Both the position numbers and the translations under genes were made by a program. Positions 10,499-23,110 of a stretch of 64,000 nt of DNA are shown here, one piece after another (the first letter of the stretch is position 1; each line of letters opens with the position of its first letter). The stretch comes from Anthonomus grandis grandis (lineage: Eukaryota; Arthropoda; Insecta; Coleoptera; Curculionidae). The notes under the pieces were generated by a model. The model saw nothing but the letters and a program-made list of their open reading frames with translations. It did no database searches and was not told the DNA's origin. Location of the stretch: contig NC_065562.1 in the NCBI RefSeq assembly GCF_022605725.1, positions 3,162,001 through 3,226,000 of the forward strand, given 5' to 3'.

Positions 10499-11468
10499 CC
10501 GGGTGACACAGGAAAAAGGGAACACTTAATAACTTTTTTATTTTAAATGGGACAATTGGTATATTATTATTATTTTTATAGAAAACAATATTCTGAGAAT
10601 CATGATACCAAATTTAGTACTTTTTGTTTTATACTCATAAAAAAAATCAATTTTTTAAATTTTGCAATAGCGTGTCATGAATGTGTTGATAGTTTTAATT
10701 TTTTATCAAGTAATCATGGAAAAATAATATTCATTGTATTTTATTACTCGAATCTTTTACACGCCTATTTAAAATTTCCAAACCACTAATTTCGGCATTT
10801 ACTTTATTTTTTTAAATAGCGCCTTATTATGAACAACCACTTTTGAAATGCAAATTTTCAGAAATACAGTCAGTAAACATTTCAAATATTAGTAAACAAT
10901 AAAATTGCACTTGTCATGTATTATGCCAATTGAAAAATAATTGAAATAGGCCTCAAAACGGAGCCTCCTGAATAGGAAAGAAATCAAAGCCTTTTTAACA
11001 TTAAATGCGTTTATTAATTAAATAGTTTTCTTTTTCTTATGGGCTTATTTATCAACCAATTTAAAAACTAACTATATTAAATAATACGTGGTTATACATT
11101 AACATGATATTTAAAAAAAAAAGTAAATGCCAAAATTATCGGTTTGGACATTTTAAACAGGCTTGTAAAAGTTTTAAGTCATAAAATGCAAAGAAAACTA
11201 TTTTTCCGCGATTAGTTGATACTTACCCTATTCTAAAATTTAAAAAAAAATATTTTTTCTATATCTCAGAATATTATTTTCTATCGAAATACGCAATAAT
11301 ATACCAAGTGTCTCATTTAAAATAAGAAAATTACTGTAACTTCCGGTTAAACAGGAGAACAACTGAATATGTCAAAAGATGCTCTTATAACAATTCCATT
11401 AACATACCAAATTTCATTGGTTTATCTTACAGAGTAAAATAGTGTTTCCCTTTTCCCGTGTCACCCAA
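10499..11468. mobile_element. Foldback element with long inverted repeats (copy 1)
   Basis: It starts CCGGGTGACACAGGAAAAAG and ends TTTTCCCGTGTCACCCAA, each flanked by TA (497-498 and 469-470 of the respective kilobase). Inverted similarity continues inward for several hundred bases: the GGGACAATTGGTATATTATT block near 10,547 returns inverted near 11,300. It has no coding capacity. A diverged second copy is at 46,725-47,877. The TA flank suggests mobilisation by a Tc1/mariner transposase. Confidence 0.75.
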
Positions 11469-12600
11469 TATACAGCAATAAATAAAAAATATCCTTATAC
11501 TGGAAACAAAATTAGTTAAATTGTAATATACGTTCATAGAATGAATCGCAAAGTCATTCTCCGATTATTAGTTTTAGATTGTTACATAGAATTATTACCA
11601 TACCAAAAACATACTCAAACAGTCTTCATCAGCTCGCGGTACCATAGTGAACAAAACTATAAGTATATTAAAAATATCAATGTTTAAATGTATTTTAATT
11701 TAGTAAAAAACTGCAGTGCTGATTATTGTAGTTAGTTTGTCTGTGTTTATAACAAAAATATATTGTAATTATGAACTCATGAAAAGTTATTTTTATTGTT
11801 TGCCGAACTAGTGACATTTTGTTTTTCAAATCACTTATTTCATATTCAAAGAAGAATATTAACAACAGTTTCTCGGTAGGCCAATGGCACCAATTAGCCG
11901 CATTTTAGCCAACCTAGTATTAGTATAGTTTATCGGTTAACAAAATGCCGAAAAAATACCTCCAAGCAATTTTTTGCGAATATCGTTAGAAGAGCATTCA
12001 ACAAGCTTAACTTATTCAAGAGCATCCAACATTTACCTTCGGAATGGAGGATTAAAAAAGTTGGAAACATGATTTTCTACAACTGTTCTCATTGAGTCGA
12101 CTTGCTGCAACGAAAAGTACCCAAATACCCAAAAAGGTGTTTTTTTCATTTTTTGGGCTAGGAAATTTGTTTGTATTATTATAGTGTTCATGAAAAAGTT
12201 GTCTCAAAAAAACCTAAAAAACTGATCTAAAATCTCTCTTGCCCGATAAACCGTTCATCAAATTATGGGTACGCTGAAATCAAGTTCTTACTCAAAATAT
12301 TTAAATATGTTGGATATCAATCCAAGATTTATTTATATTGAATATTTTTATTTTTTTTATTTTTCGGAATGTTTAAATTGGGAAATCATAGGATGGTTCT
12401 TTAATAATTAACCATTTTATTTAAAATATATTTTTCTGCGAAAATACGCACATTGTCTTGTAGGCTTGTAACCTTACTGACCTTGCGTAATGCAGGACAA
12501 ATGCATTGCCAAAAATTGGAAGGAAGTACGCACAGTAGTACCTACGGATACTTGCAAGTAGGTTTTGTAAAACAGCTAACCGCTAACCGCCTTATACATA
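11469..12600. other. No gene recognised
   Basis: AT-rich intron sequence. There are no terminal repeats and no coding similarity. Confidence 0.35.
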
Positions 12601-12690
12601 TCGACCGCCGGTGATTTTCGTGCAGTAATTATTTAACGAATTAATTCTAATAGACTTAAATTAAACTTTACCTAAGTGTGAGTGCCTGAT

Positions 12691-12739
12691 ATGGAAGGAA
12701 CGATGTACGCGCTACCAAGCCCGACTTCAACGAAGCAAG
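12691..12739 (+). CDS. Candidate first coding exon of an unknown plus-strand gene
   Basis: An ATG at 12,691 opens 49 bp encoding MEGTMYALPSPTSTKQ, ending in a strong donor (AAG, then GTAAGC). The 200 bp upstream are less AT-rich than the surroundings, as expected for a 5' exon and promoter. No matching downstream exon was found within the window, and I do not recognise the peptide. It could be a nested or overlapping host gene, an alternative start, or chance. Confidence 0.3.
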
Positions 12740-15707
12740 GTAAGCCATTATGCATCACTAATGTGCGTTCGAACGTTTATTGAAAAAAAACGAAGAACCA
12801 TATTAATTCTCAATCTATCTCAAAAACCTAATACAGTCCACTAAATCAAAAGTCTGACGACGACACTGGCATATTGACAATAAGGAAAATAATCGATAAT
12901 AACAAAATTTTAAACAATCTTAAGAAAATAAATATTATATTAATTTAAAAAAAAAAATTATACGAATAGTTATTTCATTGGGCAGAAGTGATATATATAA
13001 AAAAATTCAAACAGTCATATAGCATTTCTAATAAAATTATTTGTTTTCACAATCTTTGAGAAATATTCCTCGTTATAATGGAAACTGTCAAAAAAATCGA
13101 CGAAAATCGTTGCTGTTAAAAATCTTTATTTAAAATGTTTTTTTACTTAGATTAATCCTTCATTTGTCAGCTTATTGCTCTTCAGTGTTATGTGGATATC
13201 ATAATAGTGATATTAAGTGTCATTACTTATTAAAAAAGAAAATGCACACAATTTTCCTTTATGCATTCATATATTTAAAAACGTGTAGTTAAACCTTATT
13301 AAATCTACATATTTCGAAACGTTTTATGTGCGAGATATGTTCATCTTTAGGGGCTCAGAATTAGAGTTAATAGATGACGTTACTTAACTAGGAGGTATTC
13401 TTGAATAATTCTTCAAATCCTTCCCCATCCAAACAAATCACAAACGAAATATTAGAGTATGATATTTTACACCAATTTTTAGCTAATTTTACGATCGAAC
13501 GGGAAAAGAGCGTTTTTAAAAACGACAGGTTTACAAATTATCACGACTTTATTTCTACATGTACAGAGTCAAGAGAAAATAGGGCTTAAAACATACACAT
13601 ACCGATTATACTATCACCCTTAAGAAAAATGCATAAATAAATAAAATAAATAAAACAATAAATCACTGGTAAGATTATGCCAAAACACCAAATAAATAAG
13701 AACTACTTTAATCCAAACCCTATTCGCCTTTTTATATGTATGTAAAAAAAAGTATTATTCACACCAAATAAACTTTAATGTGACGTAATTTAGTCACCAA
13801 CCATGTAAGTTTTTAATACAGTTAGCAAACTATGTTTAACACAACGACATATTGATATGAATTTGCCCAGTTTGATTTGTTTATTTGTGTTTTTTCGCTT
13901 AACTCTTTTTGCACCTTTTTAGTTCAAGGAAAATATGTAAAACCCGGAAACGCGGCATATGTTGATTTACCCTGTACGTTGCGTAATTTAATGCGTATAA
14001 AAATTCTGTTTAAATTTTTTTAAATCCGGTAATAAACGAAATTTTAAGTCATTGTTATTTTTTTAATGATAATTATAACAATATGCCAAAATAGAAAACA
14101 CTATATTAAAGCCATTTTTTCTTCGCTTCAAAATGACGTTTCTAGATTTAAAATCCAACTTTTCGTTTTTTAGAAAGCATTATCAACTTTATTATTTTGT
14201 TGAGATACAGATCTGTGTTTTTTATTGACTACATTATGGCCACCTGAACATTATACAATATTAAAATTTAAAATTGTTTATAAAATAAAATTACATAATT
14301 AAATTTAAAAAAAAAGATGGTCATGTGCTTTGTAAAAATTAATTTATTTTTGCAATATTATAATCTTGTTTAATTTTACGGAAACATTACAAATTAAACT
14401 GTTTAAATTAAATTAGAATGTTTGATTAAATTATTATATTTAACCCTTTCCAGCCCAGTGACTACAATTGGAATATATTTCTAAAAAGTCACCGCAGAAT
14501 TCTTCAAAATAATAAAATTTGAAATCATAGGCATTATATTACAGATTACGATATGCATGAGTTGGTGAGATATAGAGTCAGAGACAAACAACTAGACGTG
14601 TAACTAAACTCAAAAATGTATGCTATATATCTCTTTCATTTTATCACAGCTATTTTCCTATACCGACATCCTTTTTAGCATTACAGAAGGTAAATTAGGG
14701 TGGAGCCACTGTAACTAAATCAACGCTTTGTCTCTGGTAAGCTATCATCAACTTCATGTTTCTAATTACAACCTAAATACGAATTTTTGGTTTTATTTAT
14801 TGGTCCTTATAGATTAATTTTTGATTGATTTACGATTTTAGAAGAGAAATTCGTCTATGTAACACATTATTATAGATATAAGAGTATCTTTTTCTGAATG
14901 TACGCTTATTTAATTTTCAATTATAGGCGAAAACAATAATATGTAACTGAAAACAATATTATTAAGAAGTTCCTTATGAATTTGCTAAAATTTGAATTTT
15001 TTCTTAATTTTTAATTTATCCGTTTTTTTTAAATATATTTTAAATTACAGACTATAAAATAAGATTAAGTCATTAAAACTAGTTTTAAATTATTAAAACT
15101 TCGCTAAGCTGGAACTTTATTAATTTGAATTTTATTAATTAAAAATTTAAAGAAAAAAAAGAAAAAGAAAATTTTAAGAAAAATATCTTCTGGAAACTCT
15201 CTGTCTTAGTTATACAGAAAAACAAAGAAAAATCCAGAGCTCTATTTGAAAAATCAAGTTGATGATGCTAATGGTCGATGTTCAGTATATATTGTAAATT
15301 TTCTTCTGAATAAATACGGCTTACAGTATTTACAAGCCCAAACTATCGCTACTATAGTACGATATAATATAAACATACGATAGTTTTTAGTTTGTTCCCT
15401 AATAACCCCATTTTCCCCCGAATTTTCCCACATGTGTGCTTTATCATGTTAAAAGGAATATAATTTTCAAATATGAAATAAAAACAATCAGATCCAGAAG
15501 TATTATACGCTCATTTTACACAGAAGGAAAAGCTTGACAAGTAATACAATATTTTGCTATCATTTAGGGTTTTTTAGCTATTGTGTGAGAAATCAATCAT
15601 GTTTAATGATGATGAAAAAAAACCTATGACCAAAGTTTTACCTAAAAACGAATATATAGTTTTATGTACAAATTTATGTAGCAAAATGATCTTGCAAAAT
15701 TACTTAC
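12740..15707. other. AT-rich intron sequence, no gene
   Basis: Contains an AAAT-rich simple repeat (about 13,624-13,665) and a lone piggyBac-like terminus, TTAACCCTTTCCAGCCCAGT, at about 14,443, with no partner end found. A 62-codon frame at 13,401-13,589 has no recognisable motif. Confidence 0.35.
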
Positions 15708-15878
15708 ATCTTCCTTATAAGTTCCAAAAATATCCTTAAAACTCTCTGATGTAAGTTCTAAAAGTGTTAATCCAGACTTGTAACGAATATGAGTTTCAAA
15801 CAATAAATTCATTAAATTGCCGGAAAGCTTTGCAGATCTTGTTTCTTCGTAGGCTATTTTCTTCAACCAGTCGTAGAG
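15708..15878 (-). CDS. FANCI: FANCI exon
   Basis: The exon is 171 bp (57 codons, phase 0 at both ends), with acceptor ATTTTCAG and donor GTAAGT. GNLMNLLFETHIRYKSGL aligns with the vertebrate FANCI segment KSLMNLLFSLHVSYKSPV. The end, DIFGTYKED, corresponds to the GDIDQDV region. It follows directly on the exon at 28,529 and precedes the one at 6,809. The introns on either side are 12.6 and 8.9 kb. Confidence 0.92.
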
Positions 15879-16122
15879 CTGAAAATAAAAATTTAGTAGA
15901 ATAGAAATATATATGATATACAATATGTAGCTAATTATAGACATAGTTATTATATTATTTTATAATTATTCTTGGTAATCGCATCGTTTTTGTTTGTATC
16001 ACTGTTTGTAAGAGAAAAGTTTTTTTTTTAAAACGTTGATAGCGTTATAAGAAATACAACCAGGATAGTTTTCAATTGAAATGTGCACGACGTTGAGACG
16101 ATCAATCGTAATAACAAGTATA

Positions 16123-17954
16123 CAGTGACCGCCTAAAGTTCTGCATAAATTCGATAAAAATTAGAGACATGATTTTTTGAGAAAACGCTCGGACCTGTCG
16201 ATTTTTATTTTAAGTTGCGCATTATTTCACATAAATTTTTGTATACAGGGTGGAACAAAAAAAAGATATGACGTCATCGGTCATTTTTTTAAACGGAATG
16301 CTATATTTTTTATTGCATTTATGAAATATAGGCGAAATTCCAAGCAAGTTTCGTATAACACACCTTATCTCAAAACTCGACTGTTTCCGAAATATTTACA
16401 TTTAAATAACAAGAAAACAAATAAGTACGTCTATTTACAAATTAAGGTAAAATCGATGATAAAAATAATGTTATAAACACTGCCAATTATTTCTATTTCC
16501 ATGATTGCACTTGTAAAGAATCTTCATTTTCGAATGTCACTGTCAGTTCGAAAATTAATAGTTTTTATCAGAATAAATTATGGCTAATTTAACGGAAACC
16601 CAACGAATTGAAATTTTGATGACGCTAGGGTACGGGGATCGAGTGCGCACGCAAAAAGAAGTAAGTGAACTGTTTAATGCCAAATACCCAAACCATCCTA
16701 TTTCTCAGTCAACAGTTAGTAGAAAAGAGCACAAATTTATAACTTCAGGTCATGTTAGGGATTTGCCAAGATCAGGTAGTCCAAAAATTTCTGAAGAAAC
16801 AAAATTAAACGTTTTGCTCTCCGTCGAAGAAAATCCAAACAATGCAACTTCACAAATTTCAGTTGATGATAATACAGCCGGAACGTCAGTAAGACGCATC
16901 TTAAAAGCAAATGAATACCACCCTTATAAAATTAGACTAATACACGAATTAAATGAGGACGATCCTGATCGAAGAAACCAATTTTGCGAGCAAATGATGA
17001 ACATTTGCAATAATAACCGTCAGTTTGTGTTACAAGTTTTGTTTTCGGATGAAGCAACTTTTTGTTTAAACGGTGTCGTAAATCGGCAAAATTGTCGGTA
17101 CTGTTTAGTGTCAAATCCACACTGGGCAACTGAGGCTCATACACAGTACCGTAAATCTATTAATGTTTGGGCTGGTATCGTGGAAAATAAAGTAATAGGG
17201 CCATACTTCTTCGAAGAAAACTTAACAGGACAACGCTATTTGAATTTTCTTTAAGAAGATCTTATATTATCCCTGCTTTGGCTGCCCTATACCCAGACGA
17301 ACAAGACCAAACAGTGTTCCCAGGAAGATGGATAGGACGAAGAGGGCCAATAGAGTGGCCGGCCAGGTCACCAGACATAAATTCTTGCGACTATTTTCTA
17401 TGGGGGTACCTGAAAAGTAAAGTTTATATTGAGAAGCCAAACAACGTAGAAGATTTGAAAAATAGAATTAGATATGAAATTAGACGTATATCACCCGAAA
17501 TAATTGATAGTGTTTTACATGAGTTTGTAAACCGTCTTGCTTTCTGCCAAGAAGTAAATGGGGATCAGTTTGAACACTTGATACATTAATAAGTTTTCAC
17601 AGTTTATGACCTTTTATTCTCCATCTTATCTTAATTTGTAAATAGACGTACTTACTTGCTTTCTTGTTGGTTAAATGTAAATATTTCTGAAACAGTTGAG
17701 TTTTGAGATAAGGTGTGTTATACAAAACTTGCTTGGAATTTCGCCTATATTTCATAAATGCAATAAAAAATATAGCATTCTATTTAAAAAAAATGACCGA
17801 TGACGTCATATCTTTTTTTTGTTCCACCCTGTATATAAAAATTTATGTGAAATAATGCGCAACTTAAAATAAAAATCGACGGGTCCGAGTGTTTTCTTAA
17901 AAAATCATGTCTCTAATTTGTATCGAATTTATGCGGAACTTTAGGCGGTCACTG
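16123..17954 (+). mobile_element. Complete-ended DD41D mariner with about 330-bp inverted repeats
   Basis: The element is 1,832 bp. It starts CAGTGACCGCCTAAAGTTC and ends with the inverse, both flanked by TA (16,121-16,122 and 17,955-17,956). Inverted similarity runs from 16,123 to about 16,446 and from about 17,625 to 17,954, far longer than typical mariner ends. The outer repeat is shared with the element at 239. The transposase has a frameshift and a deletion, so this is a non-autonomous copy. Confidence 0.93.
16580..17589 (+). pseudogene. DD41D mariner transposase, deleted around the second Asp
   Basis: The start is MANLTETQRIEILM at 16,580. The N-terminal helix-turn-helix region (GYGDRVRTQKEVSELF, then STVSRKEHKF) is intact for 224 codons, with first catalytic Asp in LFSDEATF, then VWAGIVENKVIGPYFF. 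A frameshift near 17,250 leads to PALAALYPDEQDQ, which joins directly to VFPGRWIGRRGPIEWPARSP. About 30 residues, including the expected QQDGAPPH-type second Asp, are missing. The third Asp is present in SPDINSCDYFLWGYLK. The product could bind DNA but not cut it. Confidence 0.9.
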
Positions 17955-18309
17955 TATTTATTAAAAGGGGAAATGATATCATAAGGGTAAATCATAAACG
18001 AGATTTAGAAAGGACATAAAAATAAACATCCACCTGGCTAATAAGGTGCCATTATTTAATTGAAGACTGATTGTTTTTCTTCATGCTTATCTTTATTTGG
18101 AATTACAAAGCTTTGTATATTTTTTGGTAGGTGTTAATTTTTATATTATAATATGATATGTCCATATAAGTAAACATTAATTATAAGAAAACATCTAGTA
18201 TAGAATATAAATGAAGGGAAAAGTTTTTCCTTTTTTTTTCTCTATATATGCCTGAATAGGAATGAATTAAAATGGATTATTATTTTTTTAAACGTTTAAT
18301 ACTAATTTA

Positions 18310-18642
18310 ACAGCGACGAATTATAAATTATAAATGAATTGGTACCTAAAATTTTGATTTTTTTTATCTTGTTATCTTTTTGTCTAATTATTTCTGGTTA
18401 CATTTACAGCATAAATGATATTTAAAAGTTATGTTTTGAATTTTGCGTAATAGGGGGAGTAACTTGATTATTATATTGTACCGTGACTTTCCCCATATAT
18501 TGACCCCCCCTTTACAGGGGTAAAAAATTGTATACAAAACTTTTGGTGTTTTATTTAAAATTTTTAAATCCGATGTCAAAATATTTTTTTTCTTTTAAAA
18601 ATGTCAAATTTTGACAGGTGGTCAGTTTTTTCTTATGGATCA
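18310..18642. repeat. Mariner terminal repeat remnant, interrupted at its tip
   Basis: The stretch ends GGTCAGTTTTTTCTTATGGA, and its inverse copy forms the end at 22,905-23,110 (CAGGGTGTTCCATAAGAAAA). The last bases of this terminus are found beyond the inserted element, at 22,438-22,450. So it is a mariner end split by the transposon at 18,643. Confidence 0.65.
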
Positions 18643-19639
18643 CCCACGAACTTCCTAAATATACCTGAACTGCTAATGCATATGGCTACGATACCCAAAA
18701 ATGACCGCTTCCTGGTGGCAGCTATTTTTATAGTGTGTCCTTCTGAACATTTTCAGTGTTACCAATAAAAAATATATTAAATAACGGTAATGAAGTTGAT
18801 GACGCTGACGTTTGACGTGGGATCTGTCACGAACTAAATTAATTTTTTTCATTGACATTGTTTTTAAACCATCATTTGGATCATAAAATCAGGACTCGAC
18901 ACAATCACTCGATATGATTGATTCTAAATTATATTTTCAATTTCAATTGCTAATTCAATATTTTCAATTGCCGTACTCACAGTACAGCGAATGGCCTAGT
19001 TTTTGGCGATTTCGCTTGCCTAGAGTTAAACAGTTGTAAGTGCAACTAGGCAAATTTTTCAGGAGAGAGGTTTGAAATTTTGGTTGTGCGTAAACTACTC
19101 ACATAGTTTAAAAATATTAATTAGAAAAATTTGTACTTAAGCCAGCACAATTATATAAAGATTTGGTAGAGAAAAAAAAGTTCATTGAATATAAAAATAT
19201 GACTTTTCAAAAGATAACATACAATTTTGTTTCTCAAAACAAGACTTAATAAACTTTATTCTTGACACATACAACTTATTTAAGCTAACTAAAACATTTA
19301 CATGTGTAAATGTTCTTAAGAAATAAGTATGAGAAAGCAAAAATTAATATGAGAAATTATTACAAACACGATAAGCAAAGTAAAATTTACAACTTCAAAA
19401 TAGTGGTGTAATATTGTCTATCAACTTCGGGCATATGGGTCATCATTGCTTTATTAGCAGATATTTTTTTTGCAGACTTAAAGTTCTTTATATCTGCAAG
19501 TTCTGCAAAGTTCTTTATTTTCCAGTCTTTCCAGTAAAAGAAGTCTTATATTCCAAATCAAAAAATACTTGCGAACATTTTAATACGGTACATTCTTATA
19601 ATTAAGTAATCCTGCGCAGGTCTTTAGTTTTCATCTGAA

Positions 19640-20800
19640 TTACACATTAAGGTTTTTTGAGATTAACTTTCAATAAAAGTTGTAGCAAAGATACTGGAAA
19701 GAAAAATTCACTTTTTTTAAGCACTCGTTCAATACAACTATGCACGTTGTCAATTTCTTGACTTTCTTGATTGTGCATAGTTGTATTGAACGAGTTTTCG
19801 GACAAGAATGTCCAGGTTTTGAATATTTCATTGTAACCCATTGAGCTCAAATTAGGGTGTTCTTTAAAAAAAAATGCTATAGCATAGGACACCAATGAGT
19901 TCCTGTTTTGGGAAACGCAACTATCACTCCAAAAGACTAGGTTAGTGATATGTAGATTGTCAATGAATACCCTTTCCCAAATTGTTACCACAGCACTGGC
20001 AATATCATTACTGGTTCGTCCCATAAACATTTCATGGCAAACAGCCCAATACACTTGCTTAGTAGTTGAAAGGATAGCTGTGAGATTGTGAAAATTACTG
20101 ATTTCGGCTCGAGGGCATGACAAAACATTTTGCAGGTCAAAACATAAAAAAAACAGTGTTTTCATTTTCCCTGTCATTCTTTTTTCATTTCTGCAGGCAG
20201 TTTTTTCTGTGGTATGCCTCAAATACTTCATTTTTTACAGTTGTTAGTCTACTCTCATTTGCTAATAACTTCACTTCCTCACACAAGTCATCTGTCCTTT
20301 TTCGGCTTATGAAAAAAAAAGATTATATTCGTTACAAAAAATATAGTTTGAGTCCAGGTACTGTTTACTACTAGTCTCCCGGTAGTAGTGCGATTTCACT
20401 TTGGGAAAACATTTTAACCAGATTTTTGTCATCGTCGTAAATTTTGTGTTTTACGTGTCTTCCTTGTTTACTCTGTTTAGGTGTATTCGATACGACTTGT
20501 TTTCCCAAATGTTCATTGTAGATTGGCGTTTGACTTATATATAATGTCCTAAGTAAAATAGCTTGTACACTTCAATTCTCTGCTGAGGAACAAAAAAGTA
20601 ACGAAAACTGTATTTTCTGCGACTGTTATGTGCATTATTTCCTTTTCTATGTCTTTGTACAGCAAATTTTTTGGTAGTGGAGATCAAAAAAATGTTTTTG
20701 TTTCTTTATCACGTAGTAGGTAGTATTCTTGACATATTTTATTTCTTTCCTCCTCAGTAATAAATTTTTGACATCCATGAACACAATTTTTTTGGTTTCT
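19640..20800 (-). pseudogene. DUF7869-like transposase relic
   Basis: Minus-strand pieces in several frames follow the order of a family common in insect genomes (DUF7869 by my recollection): FITEEERNKICQEYY near 20,770; KQGRHVKHKIYDDDKNLV near 20,450; then FDLQNVLSCPRAEISNF, VFWSDSCVSQNRNSLVSYAI and IDNVHSCIERVLKKSEFF. The Asp of FDLQ and of WSDxCxxQN are the best candidates for catalytic acids. Many frameshifts occur. A 22-bp inverted duplication (19,724-19,794) has replaced part of the C-terminal coding sequence. The family function as a transposase is inferred from its mobile context here. Confidence 0.65.
19724..19794. repeat. Perfect 22-bp inverted repeat inside a transposase frame
   Basis: The arms 19,724-19,745 and 19,773-19,794 are exact reverse complements, with a 27-bp loop. 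On the minus strand one arm encodes VHSCIER and the other encodes its antisense, SFNTTMHN, within the same open frame. Confidence 0.9.
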
Positions 20801-22904
20801 CACGCATGGTCTTCGTCTTTGGTCTCTCTCTCATTTTGCAGGTACTAATTTTTTTCGTGTACATATATATTCGTTTCCTTCATTATGAGCTTTTTTTCTT
20901 ATGTTGCAAGTTCCAATTTCCAAGATTTTTGATCTCTAGTTCTTTTACGACTATTGTTTTTCACTTCGATTTCACCGTTTTCTGCGATAACGTGATCTGC
21001 AACTTCCAAAATGTCTTGCTCTTTTGAGCTAAAAATACATAATCGAGTCAAAAAATATAAAACCATTTTTTATATTTATAACAAACCTGCTAGTTTCTGC
21101 AGATTAATCGGGAAAATATTCTCGGTCAACATCAGAATCATAATCTTCACAGTCCAATTTAGCATTTTGTGTGCCCTCTTTCATTCTAAGAATTGCATTA
21201 TTCCAAAGCGACCTGAATTTTTCCCTAACTAAAAATCAAACATACCAATATTGTCGATATAGGCGTCTTTTCTTATAATACTTTTTTTAGATCATCCTCA
21301 CTATCAGAAGAACTATACATATTTGAAGCACTATTTATATACTTCTAACGCATGCAACAACGTTTTTATCACCTAAACATCTATTCTCCAACAAAACTGA
21401 TTACTGGGCTCAAATAATATAGTAAACAATACAGCTGTATGGAGCACAAAAAAATTAAATACACATACAACTTTGCGTTATTATTTTAAATATTTAAATA
21501 TATACACTTATGTATTGTTTGTTGCAAATCCCTAAAACAACCACATACAACTTTATTATTCCAAGGATAGCTGGAAATGGGCACATACTACTTAGTAATC
21601 TGAAAATGTCATTTTTCAAAAAAGTGGCGCTTACCACTGTGTAACTCTAGGCAAGCGATTTGTAAATGACACGCTTGGGTATATCATCTGCATAAGGCGA
21701 TATAGCTTCTTCCTTATTTAATACGTAGATAATGTATCGACAACCTTATTAAAACGTATTTGGTCCACTGTTTCTCAAAACCGAATTATGGTGAATTCTC
21801 TGTATGTGCTGTTTATCATAGAATAATATATAGAGTTGTTTATTTTTACTATATAAACCCTTGCTAATTACAAACCCTAATAAAATCATCTATATTTTGA
21901 TTTTTATAGATGGTTGTACCTATTAAGGTGGAAATAGTGGACATAGAAGAAAAGTTTTAAAGTAAAAATAGAAAGAAAATAAAAGTTTTTTTGAATTTGT
22001 TAAATAAACACAAGCAAAAAGTTAAATGAAGATCATCAATTTTATGGTATTAGGATTATAAGATTCAAGTTTAGCAGAATAATAAAACAAATATTTTAAA
22101 GTGCTTGCATCTATCTCAACTTAATTGAAACTTTGTCTCTTTTTAGATGAGGATTACTTTCTTTCATACATGAAATTCGTAAAGAAATATATTAAAAATC
22201 TCAGATCTAACGCAAATATCTTAAATTCTTAACTAAATAGTAACTTTCTATTTCGTTTTTGTAAACATAACCTCTCAAAAACTTTAATTGTTTTGTTTTC
22301 CTACAATTGGCACAACTAAAATTTTTCAGAGCGGCTAACATCGAAAGGACACAATCACGCAAAATGGCGGCTCCCTAGTAGTGGTTATTTACTTTTCACT
22401 GAATTGGCAGTCCAGGTATATTTATTAAGTTCGTGGGAACACCTTATATATGACCTGATAGTCAGAAGACATTATCATTTTGCCGTTTTGTAAGATAAAT
22501 GAATTAAGTAGAAACAATAAAATCTTAAGATTTATTATTTATTAAGCGATATTTAGTATTTTCTTTTGACAAAAATACATTATTTTATTAATTGTTTAAC
22601 TTTAAATTAAATCCAAATAATTATAACTGCTCTATATGACCATCACCATTATTAATACTATTTATATAATCTTGTTCAATTTTTTGTATCATATTAATGT
22701 TAAATTGTCTATGATTTTGGCAAATGTTATTTATAATAGAATTATTTGTTTCCTAGTAAATATCAAACAATAAAAATGCGCCGCCTACCAAGATCTTCAA
22801 TATTTATTTTTTTTAGTTTGGAGCCCGATATTTTACGGTTTAATTAAAAGTAGATAAATCATATATATTTGAATACCGAAATTCCTCTCTTTTTAACTAT
22901 GAAG

Positions 22905-23110
22905 TCATATACAGGGTGTTCCATAAGAAAAAACTGACCACCTGTCGACATTTGACTTTTCTAAAAAAAATTTTTGACATCGAATTCAAAAATTCTAAGT
23001 AAACCCCAAAAGTTTTGTATAACTTTTTTTCTTTACTTCTTACCTTATCCCTGTAGAGGACGGTCAATATATGGGGAAAGACCCTGTACATTATGGTATT
23101 CTCACGCTTA
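22905..23110 (+). repeat. Mariner terminal repeat, second copy
   Basis: TATACAGGGTGTTCCATAAG opens about 200 bp that are the inverse of 18,412-18,642 (shared blocks: CTGACCACCTGTC, ATATATGGGGAAAG). It is the left end of another member of the same family. No transposase or right end was found for it. Confidence 0.65.

Larger units (their letters stand above)
18643..22437 (-). mobile_element. DUF7869-like family transposon with defined ends and 4-bp TSD
   Basis: The element is 3,795 bp. The left end CCCACGAACTTCCTAAATAT is repeated inverted at the right (CCCACGAACTTAATAAATAT read from 22,437), and similarity continues for about 35 bp. The flanks are ATCA (18,639-18,642) and AACA (22,438-22,441). 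Rejoining them restores the mariner terminus seen intact at 22,905, which supports these exact ends and a 4-bp duplication. The interior carries a minus-strand transposase-like relic (19,640-20,800). The stretches 18,700-19,640 and 20,800-22,400 show no clear coding sequence beyond possible decayed N-terminal parts. Confidence 0.72.

Noticed and set aside
14443..14463. TTAACCCTTTCCAGCCCAGT as a piggyBac MITE
   Set aside because: No second end ending GGGTTAA was found within 1 kb.
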